NCBI GenBank assembly: GCA_019638355.1
Contig: JAHBTY010000005.1
Span: forward strand, 124,001 to 188,000
Reading direction: 5' to 3'
DNA length: 64,000 bases
From: Cyclobacteriaceae bacterium
GTDB taxonomy: Bacteria > Bacteroidota > Bacteroidia > Cytophagales > Cyclobacteriaceae
Every line of letters starts with the position of its first letter. Position 1 is the first letter of the stretch. This document shows positions 42,875 through 52,080 of this stretch, piece by piece. The notes beneath the pieces are model-generated. The model was not told where the DNA came from. It saw only the letters and a program-made list of their open reading frames with translations, and searched no databases. The position numbers and the translations under genes are program-made.

Positions 42875-44320
42875 TTACCTCCGCTTTTTTATCGGAAACT
42901 CAAATCCAAATCGCACATTTACTTTATCGGCATACGGACTCATGCCATCTTTATCGCGGAAGTTGTAGAGTAGCTCGCTGTTGCCTTTAATGGATTTGTA
43001 AACGGTAAATTCTTTTTTGATTCCGGCAAACACACTGGTAATCCACTTGCGATACGATGGATCTAAACCTAAGCTACTGGCCAGCAGCGGTGGAATAGTA
43101 GTATTCATCACTTCGGGTTGTAATCGAAAAGTAATTCCCTTCGTCCACAAAAACTGAACAACCATCCGCGGACCATACACCCGCTCATTACCACCCTGAA
43201 TCTTCCAGCCATCGAATGGCAGGCGTTCATTCCAGCCCGCACCCGCTGAAAGTCGGGGCCGGATTTTATAGAGAATTGTTGGGTTTACATCTACGAGCAA
43301 AAACTGCGACTTCTGTATTTGAAAGGAAACGCCCGGAACCAACCGTTCAATAAACGGTTTACCTTTAAGCGGATTGGGTAAACGCTTGGGTAACTCTGCT
43401 AAACTCTTTACCTCCGAGTATTTATTCTTGAGTTTACTCATCTTGTCCATGGCTTGTTGCAGTACCGCTTCTTTGCCCGCAAAGTGATCTTGTGCTGCAT
43501 TCAGAAGTTGTTCCTTAGCCATGTTGGCTAACGCGGCCGAGTCGGGTATAGCTTTATCCATCAGCGCCTTGCCTTCCTGCAATTGCTCCATGCCTTCTAT
43601 GCCCGAAACTTTATTTTCGATGAGTTTATCTACACTCTTGATTTCGTTCAGGTTGCCTTGTGTGAGTTGCTTTACATCTTGTGCATAGGTGCCAAGATTA
43701 TTACCAAAGCCATTGAGTTGATTGAGTTCGCTTGAAAAGCTTTTCAGGTTGGGATCGAGTTTGATCTGATTGGTGAGTGTAGGTAATTGGGTATTGGTAA
43801 GATTGGGTAAATCCACGCTACCGATTGATAAATTCTGGGTATTGATTCCGGACACTCCAAAACCGTTAATGGATTGTTTCAGGTTGTTGACCGGGCCTTG
43901 CAGTTCGGTGGGCAGTTGAATGGCATCTAATGACTTGGTTGATTTTGATTTGAGATTGTTGATTTTGGTAGTAGCCGCTTGCAGCTTTTCGGTTTGCAAG
44001 CGGTTGAGACTGTCTAACTGTTGTGTAAGCTTTTGTGTAGGTACTTGCATGCTATTAAGACTATCTATCTTGTACTGCACTTTAGTGCGTGCATTATTAA
44101 TTGTGTTGATCTGTTTTTGATAATCCGTCTTTACGCTATCCACGCCAGACTGAAAGGCACGGGTAACTGAATCAGCTTTTTGGATTTTGTTGGTGAGTAA
44201 CGTGTCGGCTTTTAAAGTGAAGAGGCTATCGGAATTTATTTTGTGAAGCAAACTATCAAACTGTTGGGCATTCGCAGTAGAGGCGACAAGAAGTACCAGC
44301 ACAAAAAAAGTTTGTTTCAC
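42875..44320 (-). CDS. Secreted coiled-coil protein with C-terminal beta domain, unknown function
   Basis: 481 residues from a GTG at 44320. Signal peptide (TFFVLVLLVASTANAQ). Residues ~20-150 are strongly coiled-coil with Gln/Leu heptads ('QKLTQQLDSLNRLQTEKLQ'). A Gln/Asn-rich middle is followed by a ~150-residue C-terminal part ('SFQIQKSQFLLVDVNPTILYKIRPRLSAG') that looks like an outer-membrane or periplasmic beta domain. No family recognised. An IS1-type element is inserted 33 bases upstream of its start, so its original promoter has probably been displaced. Confidence 0.6.
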   Translation of the reverse strand: MKQTFFVLVLLVASTANAQQFDSLLHKINSDSLFTLKADTLLTNKIQKADSVTRAFQSGVDSVKTDYQKQINTINNARTKVQYKIDSLNSMQVPTQKLTQQLDSLNRLQTEKLQAATTKINNLKSKSTKSLDAIQLPTELQGPVNNLKQSINGFGVSGINTQNLSIGSVDLPNLTNTQLPTLTNQIKLDPNLKSFSSELNQLNGFGNNLGTYAQDVKQLTQGNLNEIKSVDKLIENKVSGIEGMEQLQEGKALMDKAIPDSAALANMAKEQLLNAAQDHFAGKEAVLQQAMDKMSKLKNKYSEVKSLAELPKRLPNPLKGKPFIERLVPGVSFQIQKSQFLLVDVNPTILYKIRPRLSAGAGWNERLPFDGWKIQGGNERVYGPRMVVQFLWTKGITFRLQPEVMNTTIPPLLASSLGLDPSYRKWITSVFAGIKKEFTVYKSIKGNSELLYNFRDKDGMSPYADKVNVRFGFEFPIKKRR

Positions 44321-44345
44321 AGTGAAAAGGTACGAAATTCGATAA

Positions 44346-44353
44346 TTAAAACA
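44346..44353. repeat. Target-site duplication, left copy
   Basis: TTAAAACA, identical to 45100-45107, directly abuts the left end of the IS1-type element. Confidence 0.8.
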
Positions 44354-45099
44354 GGTGCGACTTGAAGATCAAATTTTGATTAAGTTCGGTTGGCCCCAAA
44401 AATAAATTCTTAAACAGGCTTCTAACATTTCTTTGCTTCTGGAAAAACATATCGTCTTGCGATTCAATCTTTTCAGGTGTGTTCGCATGCTAAGGTTCTT
44501 TCGTTCGATATGCCGTGCGCTCAACTGCCCCGTGTGGTGCACTTCTCCGGGAACAAGACTCCGGTATATGTTCAAACCATCTGTACAAATTCTTTTCGGG
44601 TGCATGTATAATACCTGCCCGGTTAAAGTTTGAATATTCTCTTTTGTTCTTGAACCTACTCGGAAATCTATTACCGATTTTGTATGCCGGTCTATCATGT
44701 ACATAATCCACACTTCATTTGTTTTCTTCCCAATGTATGTCCATAACTCGTCAATTTCGTAAATCCTGTTTCTCAAAAAGGAATATGGCTTTTGGATAGC
44801 CTTAGTTATTCGTTTAATCCGTTCAATTACTGTTGGAAGTGAAATTCTTAATACTCTGGATATACCCCGTATGCCAGTACCTTCAATTAGCAATTGAACA
44901 ATCCGGCAGTTACTATGCGGATGATAGGCTTCACTGCTATATACTGCCTGCTGGTATTTTTACAGGCTTTGCAATAAAACTTTTGAATCCTATTCTTTGG
45001 AAGCCTGCTTTGATGCAGTATGCTTTGCAATACTTACAGTCCATCTGATAACTTTTAACACGAAGGTGGAAAAAGACTCTTAATTTCAATGCTAAACCC
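44354..45099 (-). mobile_element. IS1-family insertion sequence
   Basis: A 746-base element bounded by exact 8-base direct repeats (TTAAAACA), the usual IS1 duplication size. Ends are imperfect inverted repeats: GGTGCGACTTGAAGATCAAA on the left against GGGTTTAGCATTGAAATTAA read inward from the right. It contains one transposase gene on the minus strand, broken in its 5' third. It separates the RHS cassette terminator from the coiled-coil protein gene at 42875-44320. Confidence 0.8.
44369..45044 (-). pseudogene. IS1-family transposase with two frameshifts
   Basis: The start (ATG at 45044) encodes the InsA-like zinc ribbon 'MDCKYCKAYCIKAGFQR', then shifts frame near 44984 ('KFYCKACK' in the second frame) and again in an A-run near 44967 ('QAVYSSEAYHPHSNCRIVQ' in the third). 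From there the InsB part is intact: HTH 'GIRGISRVLRISLPTVIERI', DDE segments 'YEIDELWTYIGKK' and 'RICTDGLNIYRSLVPG', and the end 'HIERKNLSMRTHLKRLNRKT'. IS1 uses one programmed shift between InsA and InsB; two shifts inside the zinc region look like decay. Confidence 0.75.
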
Positions 45100-45107
45100 T
45101 TAAAACA
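45100..45107. repeat. Target-site duplication, right copy
   Basis: TTAAAACA, identical to 44346-44353; its last base overlaps the first base of the neighbouring hairpin stem. Confidence 0.8.
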
Positions 45108-45140
45108 AAAATGGCCAGGGATTATCTCAGCCATTTTTTT
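45107..45140 (-). terminator. Terminator-like hairpin at the end of the RHS cassette
   Basis: AAAAATGGC (45107-45115) pairs perfectly with GCCATTTTT (45130-45138) around a 14-base loop. T-runs exist on both strands, so it can work bidirectionally. On the minus strand it follows the last gene of the RHS cassette by about 90 bases. Confidence 0.6.
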
Positions 45141-45226
45141 GTTATGCTTCGCAGTGTATTATTGATTATCAAATACTTAGATCGTTAAAATTGCTTTACC
45201 TGATAACTTATAGCATTACCCATTAT

Positions 45227-45547
45227 CTAAGCGTCTTTTATCCGATACTCAATTAACCTTTTCGCTATTTCTAGATTATTCTTACCGTAAATACTTGTAA
45301 ACTCTTCGACTAACTCTTGAGCCATATATAAAGGAAACAAGTTTATATATTTAAGTCCATCAACTTCTATTTCAATAGTGCTCGGAATTTTTTCTGCATC
45401 AAAAAACTTTATTTGAGAATCAAGAGCAATAGATTCAATCATATAAATCTCAATTAAATCAATCTCAACATTTTTTAATTCCTTACCCAATAAGTTTTCT
45501 AGACTGTTTGGGTTTTTTAAGTATTCAACTAATTCTAAAAGTTTCAT
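45227..45547 (-). CDS. Probable immunity protein for the adjacent RHS toxin
   Basis: 106 residues, acidic and mostly helical ('LVEYLKNPNSLENLLGKEL', 'LFPLYMAQELVEEFTSIYG'), no signal peptide. It starts 10 bases after the RHS toxin stop, on the same strand, and is markedly A/T-richer than its neighbours, as is usual for toxin-immunity pairs. No known immunity family recognised. Role inferred from size, position and the toxin upstream. A cytoplasmic location fits protection against a nuclease. Confidence 0.6.
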   Translation of the reverse strand: MKLLELVEYLKNPNSLENLLGKELKNVEIDLIEIYMIESIALDSQIKFFDAEKIPSTIEIEVDGLKYINLFPLYMAQELVEEFTSIYGKNNLEIAKRLIEYRIKDA

Positions 45548-45557
45548 GTTTTCAATT

Positions 45558-48500
45558 TTATTTGTTCCAAATACTCATGCCACCCACACCCCCCGGATGC
45601 AGAGTGTTCCAAAATATACTTCCTGTTGTATGCTGAGATTTAGGTACAAGTTGCATTACCCCCGCTCCAACATCATGGTGCCACACCCAATTAGCTGGTG
45701 ATTTTCCTAATATTGATCCCGTTGAAGAATGAGGAATTGAGACACCAAGCCTCGACATTGACTTGGCAAAAATTGCATCAGAAGCCATAGCAGTGTTCAG
45801 GGATTTATTTGCAGCTTGAAAGTGAGCTCGATAGCTCCCACCTGGATAAAGCTTAGTGGATAGTTTCATTTCATATGCTACTGAATATTGTGCGCCACTT
45901 GCCACTCCTTTTGTAGCCGCAGTAACCCCAACTCTCGCCAATGCTGTCACCGCTGCTTTTACAAGAAACACATCACTAACAGCTAAAGCAGTGTATAGCA
46001 CCCCTCGGCTTACATCACCTTCACCAAACCAAAACGCTGCTTGTCTGCCAGAACCCCAAATAGGCACATAAGTATCCAAGCCACTGGGAGCCCTATCAAA
46101 TACACTGGGTTTCCAATTTGATTTATCACGCGTACCAGCCATTTGCCAAACACCGTCAGCATACTCATAGAAAGTATTTTGCTCAAAATCTCCAAGAACT
46201 TCTCCAGTACGAGTGTTCACATATTGGCCTTCTGCATGTGTCCAAAATCCTTGGGAGTTGAGGGTAACAGAACCACCAGCATTAACCGCATTAATAAAGA
46301 TTGAAATTTGCGTAGGGTCTGTGAGAGTATAAGAACAACAATAAGTTGGCTGACCACTATTACCAAAGTGCGGATAAAAAGTATTGAGCACCGAGAAGTT
46401 TGGGTTCCAACCCATCCCCGCTACTCCATAGCCACCCATCATACTGTTATAGTAAGCAGCACCACCAACACCACCTCCAGGGTCCATCGGCAAAGGGTTG
46501 GTTCTGTCAAACCACTCCTGCATGGCTGCTTGTTCAGCCAGCCAATCCTGATGCGGATCAGCCCCACTGGGGTCAGTAAATGTTACGGGATCGTTAAAAC
46601 TAAAATTGTAAGGACTTAAGCTTGCATACTTGGTAGCCATTGGGTCAACACCATTCATGCGACCAAGTATGGGGTCGTAATTTCTATAATCTAAATCGTA
46701 TAGTTGTGAAGTTTGATTTAACTCGGTGCCGCCATTGCCAAGGAAGTTATTGCCGGTTGTGTTTTCTCGTGTCCATGAGTTTGCCGTTTGCAAACCAAAC
46801 GGATAATATTCGTTGTATTGAACTACATTACCTTTTGTATGCGTCATCACTACATCATCAAAATACACATCTACTAAGGTAGGGCTTTCATTGCTTACAT
46901 ACATAAACACATACCCTTCTTCCTTTGCCGTGTATTCGCGCATCATATAATCGTGTGGCACTACAGGGCTGGCACCAACCTGGTTGGCAGCCGGGTCAAC
47001 CGCTTCCCATGCGGCATCTAATAGTTTATAATTTTTATCGAACACAATAATGTTTACAAACGCTTTGGGGCCCGTGCTGGTTCCACCATTGCCGCCTACT
47101 ACAAGGCCACCCCAAATGTTTAAGGCCGAAGATGCGGTACCACTTTCGCCACCCGCAGGGGTGGGCACTCCAAAGGCTGCAAATAAAGCACTTGCAAAAC
47201 CACTAATGTTGCTGCTCGTACTACTAGGGTTCTGGTACTTGGCCCACGCTTCTATTTTTACTTTATCGCCTGCATAAACTTTGTAACTCTTCGCTACGCC
47301 TACTTGTGCATTGTTGCCACCGGTTAATTTTTGGGCGTAGGTAAAGGTTGTTCCCGCATCGGTTTTATCGAACAAGTTAAAACCTATTCTATTGGTGTAG
47401 TTTAAGAAGTCGCTATTGGCGGCAGCTTCCATGTTGGCAGTTTTTGCTTCGGGGGCAGGTGTGGCCGAGGTAAACACTACTCTTGTATTACCTTGGTGGT
47501 CGGCAATAGCATATTGGTATTCAAAGTTTGCTCCGTTCTTAACAATTCTACCTTCCGGGCTGCCAAAGAAACTAAGTACCGGGCTTGTTCCTTCATATAC
47601 AAAATTGCCGCTGTAGTTGGTAGTAGTTAGCAGCGTAGCCCCCTGGTAGGTGCGCATAGTAAGTTTTACTCCGGCTGCATCATAAATGTACTCTATCTTT
47701 TTGCCCGAGGTAAAGTTTATAACCTGCGGTTTGCCTAACAGGTTATACGCAATGCTGCTAATGCCTTTGTTGTTATCAACTGTAAGGCTGCCATCGGTAT
47801 TGTAGCCATATTCGGTAGTAGTATTTACGCCATTTAAAAAACCGGCACTTACCGCGGCCGCATCTTCTACTTTGGTTAGTTTATCTAAGTTGTTGGCATA
47901 GGTGTAGGTAAGGTTATCAAAGGTTTCGGGCGTGGCTGTAATGGTAATACCCGTGTTGCTGCGCAGGTTGCGGCTGCGCGTAAGGGTTTTAATGTTGCCG
48001 TTTACATCGTACGTCTGGGCTTCATTTAATGTACCGGCTTCTTTGGTCCAGGCAGCACCCGTATATGCCTGAAAAGTTGCCGACTTTAACCTGTCACTCT
48101 TATCGTATTGGTATTTGTAGCTACGTTGGTCAACTGCACCTGTGGTACCCAATCCTTTCCATTTTATTGCACTAATATTGCCGTTGTAGTATTGGGTATT
48201 ACTCAATCCGCTTTCAGTTGCCTGATAAAGCAGTTCCATTCCAAAATAGTCAGTTGTTTCATCATTGTTGGCAACATTTACATTTAGTTGCGCATTGTTA
48301 ATTGAGCTCAGCCAGCCGCGTATGTTGTATCTGAAATCAACGCTTTGTAAAAAATCCGTTCCGGTAGTGTTATGAAGTTTTTTATCTACAACCTGGCCTA
48401 ATGCATTGTATTCGTATTGTGCTACCAACTGTGTTGCCCCGCCATTTATTTTGCGGTAGGTTTTAAGCACACGCCCGGCATGATCAAAGTCGTTCCAATC

Positions 48501-51500
48501 TTCTAAATGAACAGCCGTTGTGGCGTTTTGATAATGGCTGGACTTTGTTTTGAGTGCTTTTACAAAATCATAAATTATGGTTGCCTTATCTAAGGTTGCG
48601 GCTGTAAAACCAGTGTGCAGGTGGTTGTTGCTTTGGGTTTGGATGGGCCGGTCGTACTTATCGTAAAACACAGCTGCGGTAATCCAATATGCGGTTGTGT
48701 TACCGACTGCATCCAATACATTGCGTTTACTCCCGGTAGCAAGGTTGCGGGTACGCTGACTCCGCGTGGGTTCCTGCCCGCTAAGGTGGGCGGCATCGTA
48801 TGTAAAATCATCGCCCGCGGTGCGATCAAAGTTGTAGTGGTCGTAGTAAGTAACACTTAGAATAGTATTCGCAACAGTACCGGAGGTTGGAAACGCCAGA
48901 TTGGTATAACCATGTACGGTTGTGCCTTCACTTTCGTACCACGGGGTGGTCGCATAGTTTTGAGCATCTAATAAACCTTGAACATTTACACGGGCTACTT
49001 GAGTAGTATTGGTGTAAATACCAGTATATACAGGCCGGTTATAAAAATCATACTTTACAAACATCCATTTATTGGTACTGCGCTGGTTACCATCTTGCGT
49101 AAGCACTACGCGATCGTGCTGATCGTACACAATAAATTGAACTGCCGCACCCGGCACTTTCTTTTCTACCAATCTGTTCTTACCATCATAAGTGAATTTG
49201 TGAATCAGTTCAGCAATGGCAGGATTATTTGCATCAAGGCTAGTTCCAGTGCCCAGCACCTTCATGGCTTTGGGTGGCAGAATGTGCGTTAACCTACCGA
49301 TCCTGTCATAAACATAATAAGTTTCCAACCATGCAGTAGCCTCGCCTTCCAAAGTTTCATCTATCTGAACCTGTTTTAAGACAGTAAGGCCGCGGGCATC
49401 GGTATAGGTTTGTACTTTATTTCCGTTTTCATCGGTAACAATGCTTACCGAGACCGACCTGTCGGGGTAGTTGGCACTGGTAATGCCATTTAAGTGGTTC
49501 CAATAGCGAACCCTATAATTGGTTGAATTATTCAAAGCACTCTGGCTTCTAACGGTATGATTGCTACCGGGCTGCCACTCAACCCCGGGTGCACCTTGTT
49601 CAGTTACTCTAAAGGTTGGGTCGTTTGCAGTTACTGTGCGCGCAAAAGGATGGGTGCTCTGCGCCACCTTCGTAGTGTTTTGGTAAAACAAGTATTGTTC
49701 GCTGGTAGTATAACTGGTATGCGAAGTACTACCGCGAATAGCATTAGGCCGGTAATGACCATCCCGTAAAGCAATGGCGTAAGGTAAATAGGTTGAATCC
49801 TGAATACCATACTTGGATGCCGGGTTATGGCTAATAACATCACCACCTGCTGGACTGCTGCCTATTGCTACGGTTTGGAAGGGCCTTCCCAAACCATCAA
49901 GGTATGTTATCACCTGAGCTACTTTGTTGTTCGGCAACGTATGAAGGGAGGTTGCTTCGGTTACGTTTTCTTGCAAGATTGTAGTAGTGCTTACTGCACT
50001 CATTGAATTCTGGTAGCCTTCTGTCAATCCTTTAACTCTCACGGTAGCAGAGTTTGCAGCTGGAGCAGTTGCAGAACCCTTAACTTGTACAAAGTATAAA
50101 CCTGGTTGATTGGCAATATGAGTTTGGCCCGTTGCACCAACAATTGCATTTCCATTTAAGTACCATTGGCGTGTATGGTAAGGCGCATTAGCCGTTAATA
50201 ACACCGTAGTACCATAGGCAATTGTACCTGGTTCATTTGGCGTAATAACTGGTGTCGGATATAAAGTAATCGTTACCTGGTTGGAGGCTGCTTCAGCACA
50301 AACACCACTTTTAACCACTGCCCTGTAAGAAGTAGTTTGTGTCTGATTGAAGTTATAAGAAGTACCCGTGTGTGCGATTGTAGCCCAACCCGATCCTGTA
50401 TTTTTTTCCCATCGGGTAACATTTGCGTTATTACCGGTTAACGTTAAAGTGCCCGTGGCCGAAGCTCCATATACTTCTGCACTGGCTGTTAATGTACCCG
50501 GCACTGAAAGCGGACTGATTGAAACAGATGATAGTGAGGAGTAAACCTCAGAACAAGCACCATTTTTTACTACCGCTCTATAGGTAGTACTAACAGTGAG
50601 ATTGGTATAGTTAAGTGTTGAAGTAGTATTGGTAATAGTTGTCCAACCTGAACCTGTGGTTTGTTCCCACCGCACCACATTGCCGGTATGCCCTGTAAGC
50701 GTAAGGGTGCCGGTAGCAGTATTACAATGTTGTGAATTGCCCGGAAGAGTACCCCCAACCGAATTTGAACTTACGGTAACGGTTGCAATGGATGAATAAA
50801 CCCCAGCGCATGGAGCATTTACCACCCAGGCGCGATACTGGGTTGTAATAGTTACGTTCGAATAGTTTAAGTTGGTGGTAGTGTTGGAGATATTTGTCCA
50901 ACCCCCACCATTATTCTGTTCCCACCGAACAATTGACCCTGAATGGCCGCTAAGTGTTAGCGAGCCGGAACCGGTAACACAAACAGAGGCGCTACCGGCT
51001 ACACTTCCGCCACTAGCACTAACCGCAGTAACGTTTATGGTTGACGGCAAAATAACAGAACACGAAGGACTTGTACGGGTTGCTCGTATGGAGTAAGTTC
51101 CTGGTGCGGTTATGTTAGCCCATGAGATAGCAGAACCTGTTCCGGCAACAGCCGAACCAGTATTTGTTCCATTTAAACGCAGTTGGTAGTTTACCCCGGT
51201 TTGTGAGCCATTGAGAGCTAAAGTGGTGGAACCTCCGGCACAGTAAGCTCCACTCCCTGTAAAAGAATTGAAGTTAATCATACTACTTACAGCAAAAGCG
51301 TTCGATGTAGCGTTATAAGTATCCACATTGCAATACATGGTGGGTGGATAAATATCTGGCTCATACCAACAATTTTCTTCTGTCCATGAACCTGATGCTT
51401 CAATAGAACCATTTGCACTATTCCAGATCACATTAATGGAAGCACCGGTACTTGGTCCTTGAATCGTTCCTCCATTGACACTCCAGTTAAGATTAGAATA

Positions 51501-51659
51501 TGTACCGTAGTAAGTGTAAACCGTTGTGTTATCCGCACACACAGAAGTAGTTCCGCTGATATTAAAACTTACATTGTACGTATTGTAAAAATACGTTTGT
51601 GCATTTACATACGATGCAATGAAAAATACACAGCCCAACAGGTAAAATTTTAATCGCAT
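45558..51659 (-). CDS. RHS-repeat secreted polymorphic toxin with C-terminal WHH-type nuclease domain
   Basis: 2033 residues with a signal peptide (FYLLGCVFFIASYVNAQ). Residues ~210-470 hold three Ig-like repeats of ~85 residues ('GTLTLTGHTGNVVRWEQTTG' and variants). A DUF6443-like RHS entry follows ('QVITYLDGLGRPFQTVAIG'), then many YD repeats ('YDRIGRLTHILPPKAMKVLG') up to the RHS core end 'DYRNYDPILGRMNGVDP' near residue 1665. The last ~330 residues are variable. The final 45 contain W1993-H1994-H1995, 'GVMQLVPKSQH' and 'HPGGVGGMSIW', matching the WHH branch of HNH/Endo VII nucleases. The RHS shell encloses and delivers the toxin. An immunity-like gene follows. Confidence 0.85.
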   Translation of the reverse strand: MRLKFYLLGCVFFIASYVNAQTYFYNTYNVSFNISGTTSVCADNTTVYTYYGTYSNLNWSVNGGTIQGPSTGASINVIWNSANGSIEASGSWTEENCWYEPDIYPPTMYCNVDTYNATSNAFAVSSMINFNSFTGSGAYCAGGSTTLALNGSQTGVNYQLRLNGTNTGSAVAGTGSAISWANITAPGTYSIRATRTSPSCSVILPSTINVTAVSASGGSVAGSASVCVTGSGSLTLSGHSGSIVRWEQNNGGGWTNISNTTTNLNYSNVTITTQYRAWVVNAPCAGVYSSIATVTVSSNSVGGTLPGNSQHCNTATGTLTLTGHTGNVVRWEQTTGSGWTTITNTTSTLNYTNLTVSTTYRAVVKNGACSEVYSSLSSVSISPLSVPGTLTASAEVYGASATGTLTLTGNNANVTRWEKNTGSGWATIAHTGTSYNFNQTQTTSYRAVVKSGVCAEAASNQVTITLYPTPVITPNEPGTIAYGTTVLLTANAPYHTRQWYLNGNAIVGATGQTHIANQPGLYFVQVKGSATAPAANSATVRVKGLTEGYQNSMSAVSTTTILQENVTEATSLHTLPNNKVAQVITYLDGLGRPFQTVAIGSSPAGGDVISHNPASKYGIQDSTYLPYAIALRDGHYRPNAIRGSTSHTSYTTSEQYLFYQNTTKVAQSTHPFARTVTANDPTFRVTEQGAPGVEWQPGSNHTVRSQSALNNSTNYRVRYWNHLNGITSANYPDRSVSVSIVTDENGNKVQTYTDARGLTVLKQVQIDETLEGEATAWLETYYVYDRIGRLTHILPPKAMKVLGTGTSLDANNPAIAELIHKFTYDGKNRLVEKKVPGAAVQFIVYDQHDRVVLTQDGNQRSTNKWMFVKYDFYNRPVYTGIYTNTTQVARVNVQGLLDAQNYATTPWYESEGTTVHGYTNLAFPTSGTVANTILSVTYYDHYNFDRTAGDDFTYDAAHLSGQEPTRSQRTRNLATGSKRNVLDAVGNTTAYWITAAVFYDKYDRPIQTQSNNHLHTGFTAATLDKATIIYDFVKALKTKSSHYQNATTAVHLEDWNDFDHAGRVLKTYRKINGGATQLVAQYEYNALGQVVDKKLHNTTGTDFLQSVDFRYNIRGWLSSINNAQLNVNVANNDETTDYFGMELLYQATESGLSNTQYYNGNISAIKWKGLGTTGAVDQRSYKYQYDKSDRLKSATFQAYTGAAWTKEAGTLNEAQTYDVNGNIKTLTRSRNLRSNTGITITATPETFDNLTYTYANNLDKLTKVEDAAAVSAGFLNGVNTTTEYGYNTDGSLTVDNNKGISSIAYNLLGKPQVINFTSGKKIEYIYDAAGVKLTMRTYQGATLLTTTNYSGNFVYEGTSPVLSFFGSPEGRIVKNGANFEYQYAIADHQGNTRVVFTSATPAPEAKTANMEAAANSDFLNYTNRIGFNLFDKTDAGTTFTYAQKLTGGNNAQVGVAKSYKVYAGDKVKIEAWAKYQNPSSTSSNISGFASALFAAFGVPTPAGGESGTASSALNIWGGLVVGGNGGTSTGPKAFVNIIVFDKNYKLLDAAWEAVDPAANQVGASPVVPHDYMMREYTAKEEGYVFMYVSNESPTLVDVYFDDVVMTHTKGNVVQYNEYYPFGLQTANSWTRENTTGNNFLGNGGTELNQTSQLYDLDYRNYDPILGRMNGVDPMATKYASLSPYNFSFNDPVTFTDPSGADPHQDWLAEQAAMQEWFDRTNPLPMDPGGGVGGAAYYNSMMGGYGVAGMGWNPNFSVLNTFYPHFGNSGQPTYCCSYTLTDPTQISIFINAVNAGGSVTLNSQGFWTHAEGQYVNTRTGEVLGDFEQNTFYEYADGVWQMAGTRDKSNWKPSVFDRAPSGLDTYVPIWGSGRQAAFWFGEGDVSRGVLYTALAVSDVFLVKAAVTALARVGVTAATKGVASGAQYSVAYEMKLSTKLYPGGSYRAHFQAANKSLNTAMASDAIFAKSMSRLGVSIPHSSTGSILGKSPANWVWHHDVGAGVMQLVPKSQHTTGSIFWNTLHPGGVGGMSIWNK

Positions 51660-51664
51660 AAAAA

Positions 51665-52078
51665 TTAGTTAGAAGTCTTTACACTTTTGATGTTAAATTC
51701 TTGCATTGCATAAGTTTGACCGGGTCTACTGAAATCTATTGCTACGGTTACCTGGCCATGGGCACGCGAAAAGATTATTTTCGAATGATTGCCATTTCGC
51801 TCAACCACAAAAGCGATACTACCGGGTTGGCTCACATCAGGCCAGGTACCCTCTATCGAAACAATTTTGTAGGTTGTTTTTAATTCCCCCTTTTTTTGAA
51901 TCCACTCTACAGACTCAGGTGAAGATTTAAAAGTACAAGCAAGGGAATGTCCGGCACCAGTATCTTTGTTTGTTGCATTGTCCGCTTCCCATGAAATAGT
52001 AGAACTTGTTATATCTTGTGCAGATGACAGCCTATAAATGCTCGAAATAATGAGCACGATAAGTATTAGTTTTTTCAT
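51665..52078 (-). CDS. Small secreted protein between two RHS-type genes
   Basis: 137 residues from the ATG at 52078 (MKKLILIVLIISSIYRLSSAQ is a clean signal peptide), two bases after the stop of the 1277-residue gene and five before the RHS toxin gene. The mature part is beta-rich: 'ISWEADNATNKDTGAGHSLA', 'YKIVSIEGTWPD', 'SIAFVVERNGNHSKIIFSRA'. No family recognised. Its conserved-looking place between two RHS partners suggests an accessory or chaperone role (inference). Confidence 0.6.
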   Translation of the reverse strand: MKKLILIVLIISSIYRLSSAQDITSSTISWEADNATNKDTGAGHSLACTFKSSPESVEWIQKKGELKTTYKIVSIEGTWPDVSQPGSIAFVVERNGNHSKIIFSRAHGQVTVAIDFSRPGQTYAMQEFNIKSVKTSN

Positions 52079-52080
52079 TT

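Noticed and set aside
48590-48860. Overlapping 81-88 codon frames on both strands inside the RHS gene
   Set aside because: Low-complexity shadows of YD repeats; the RHS frame is continuous over 6 kb.
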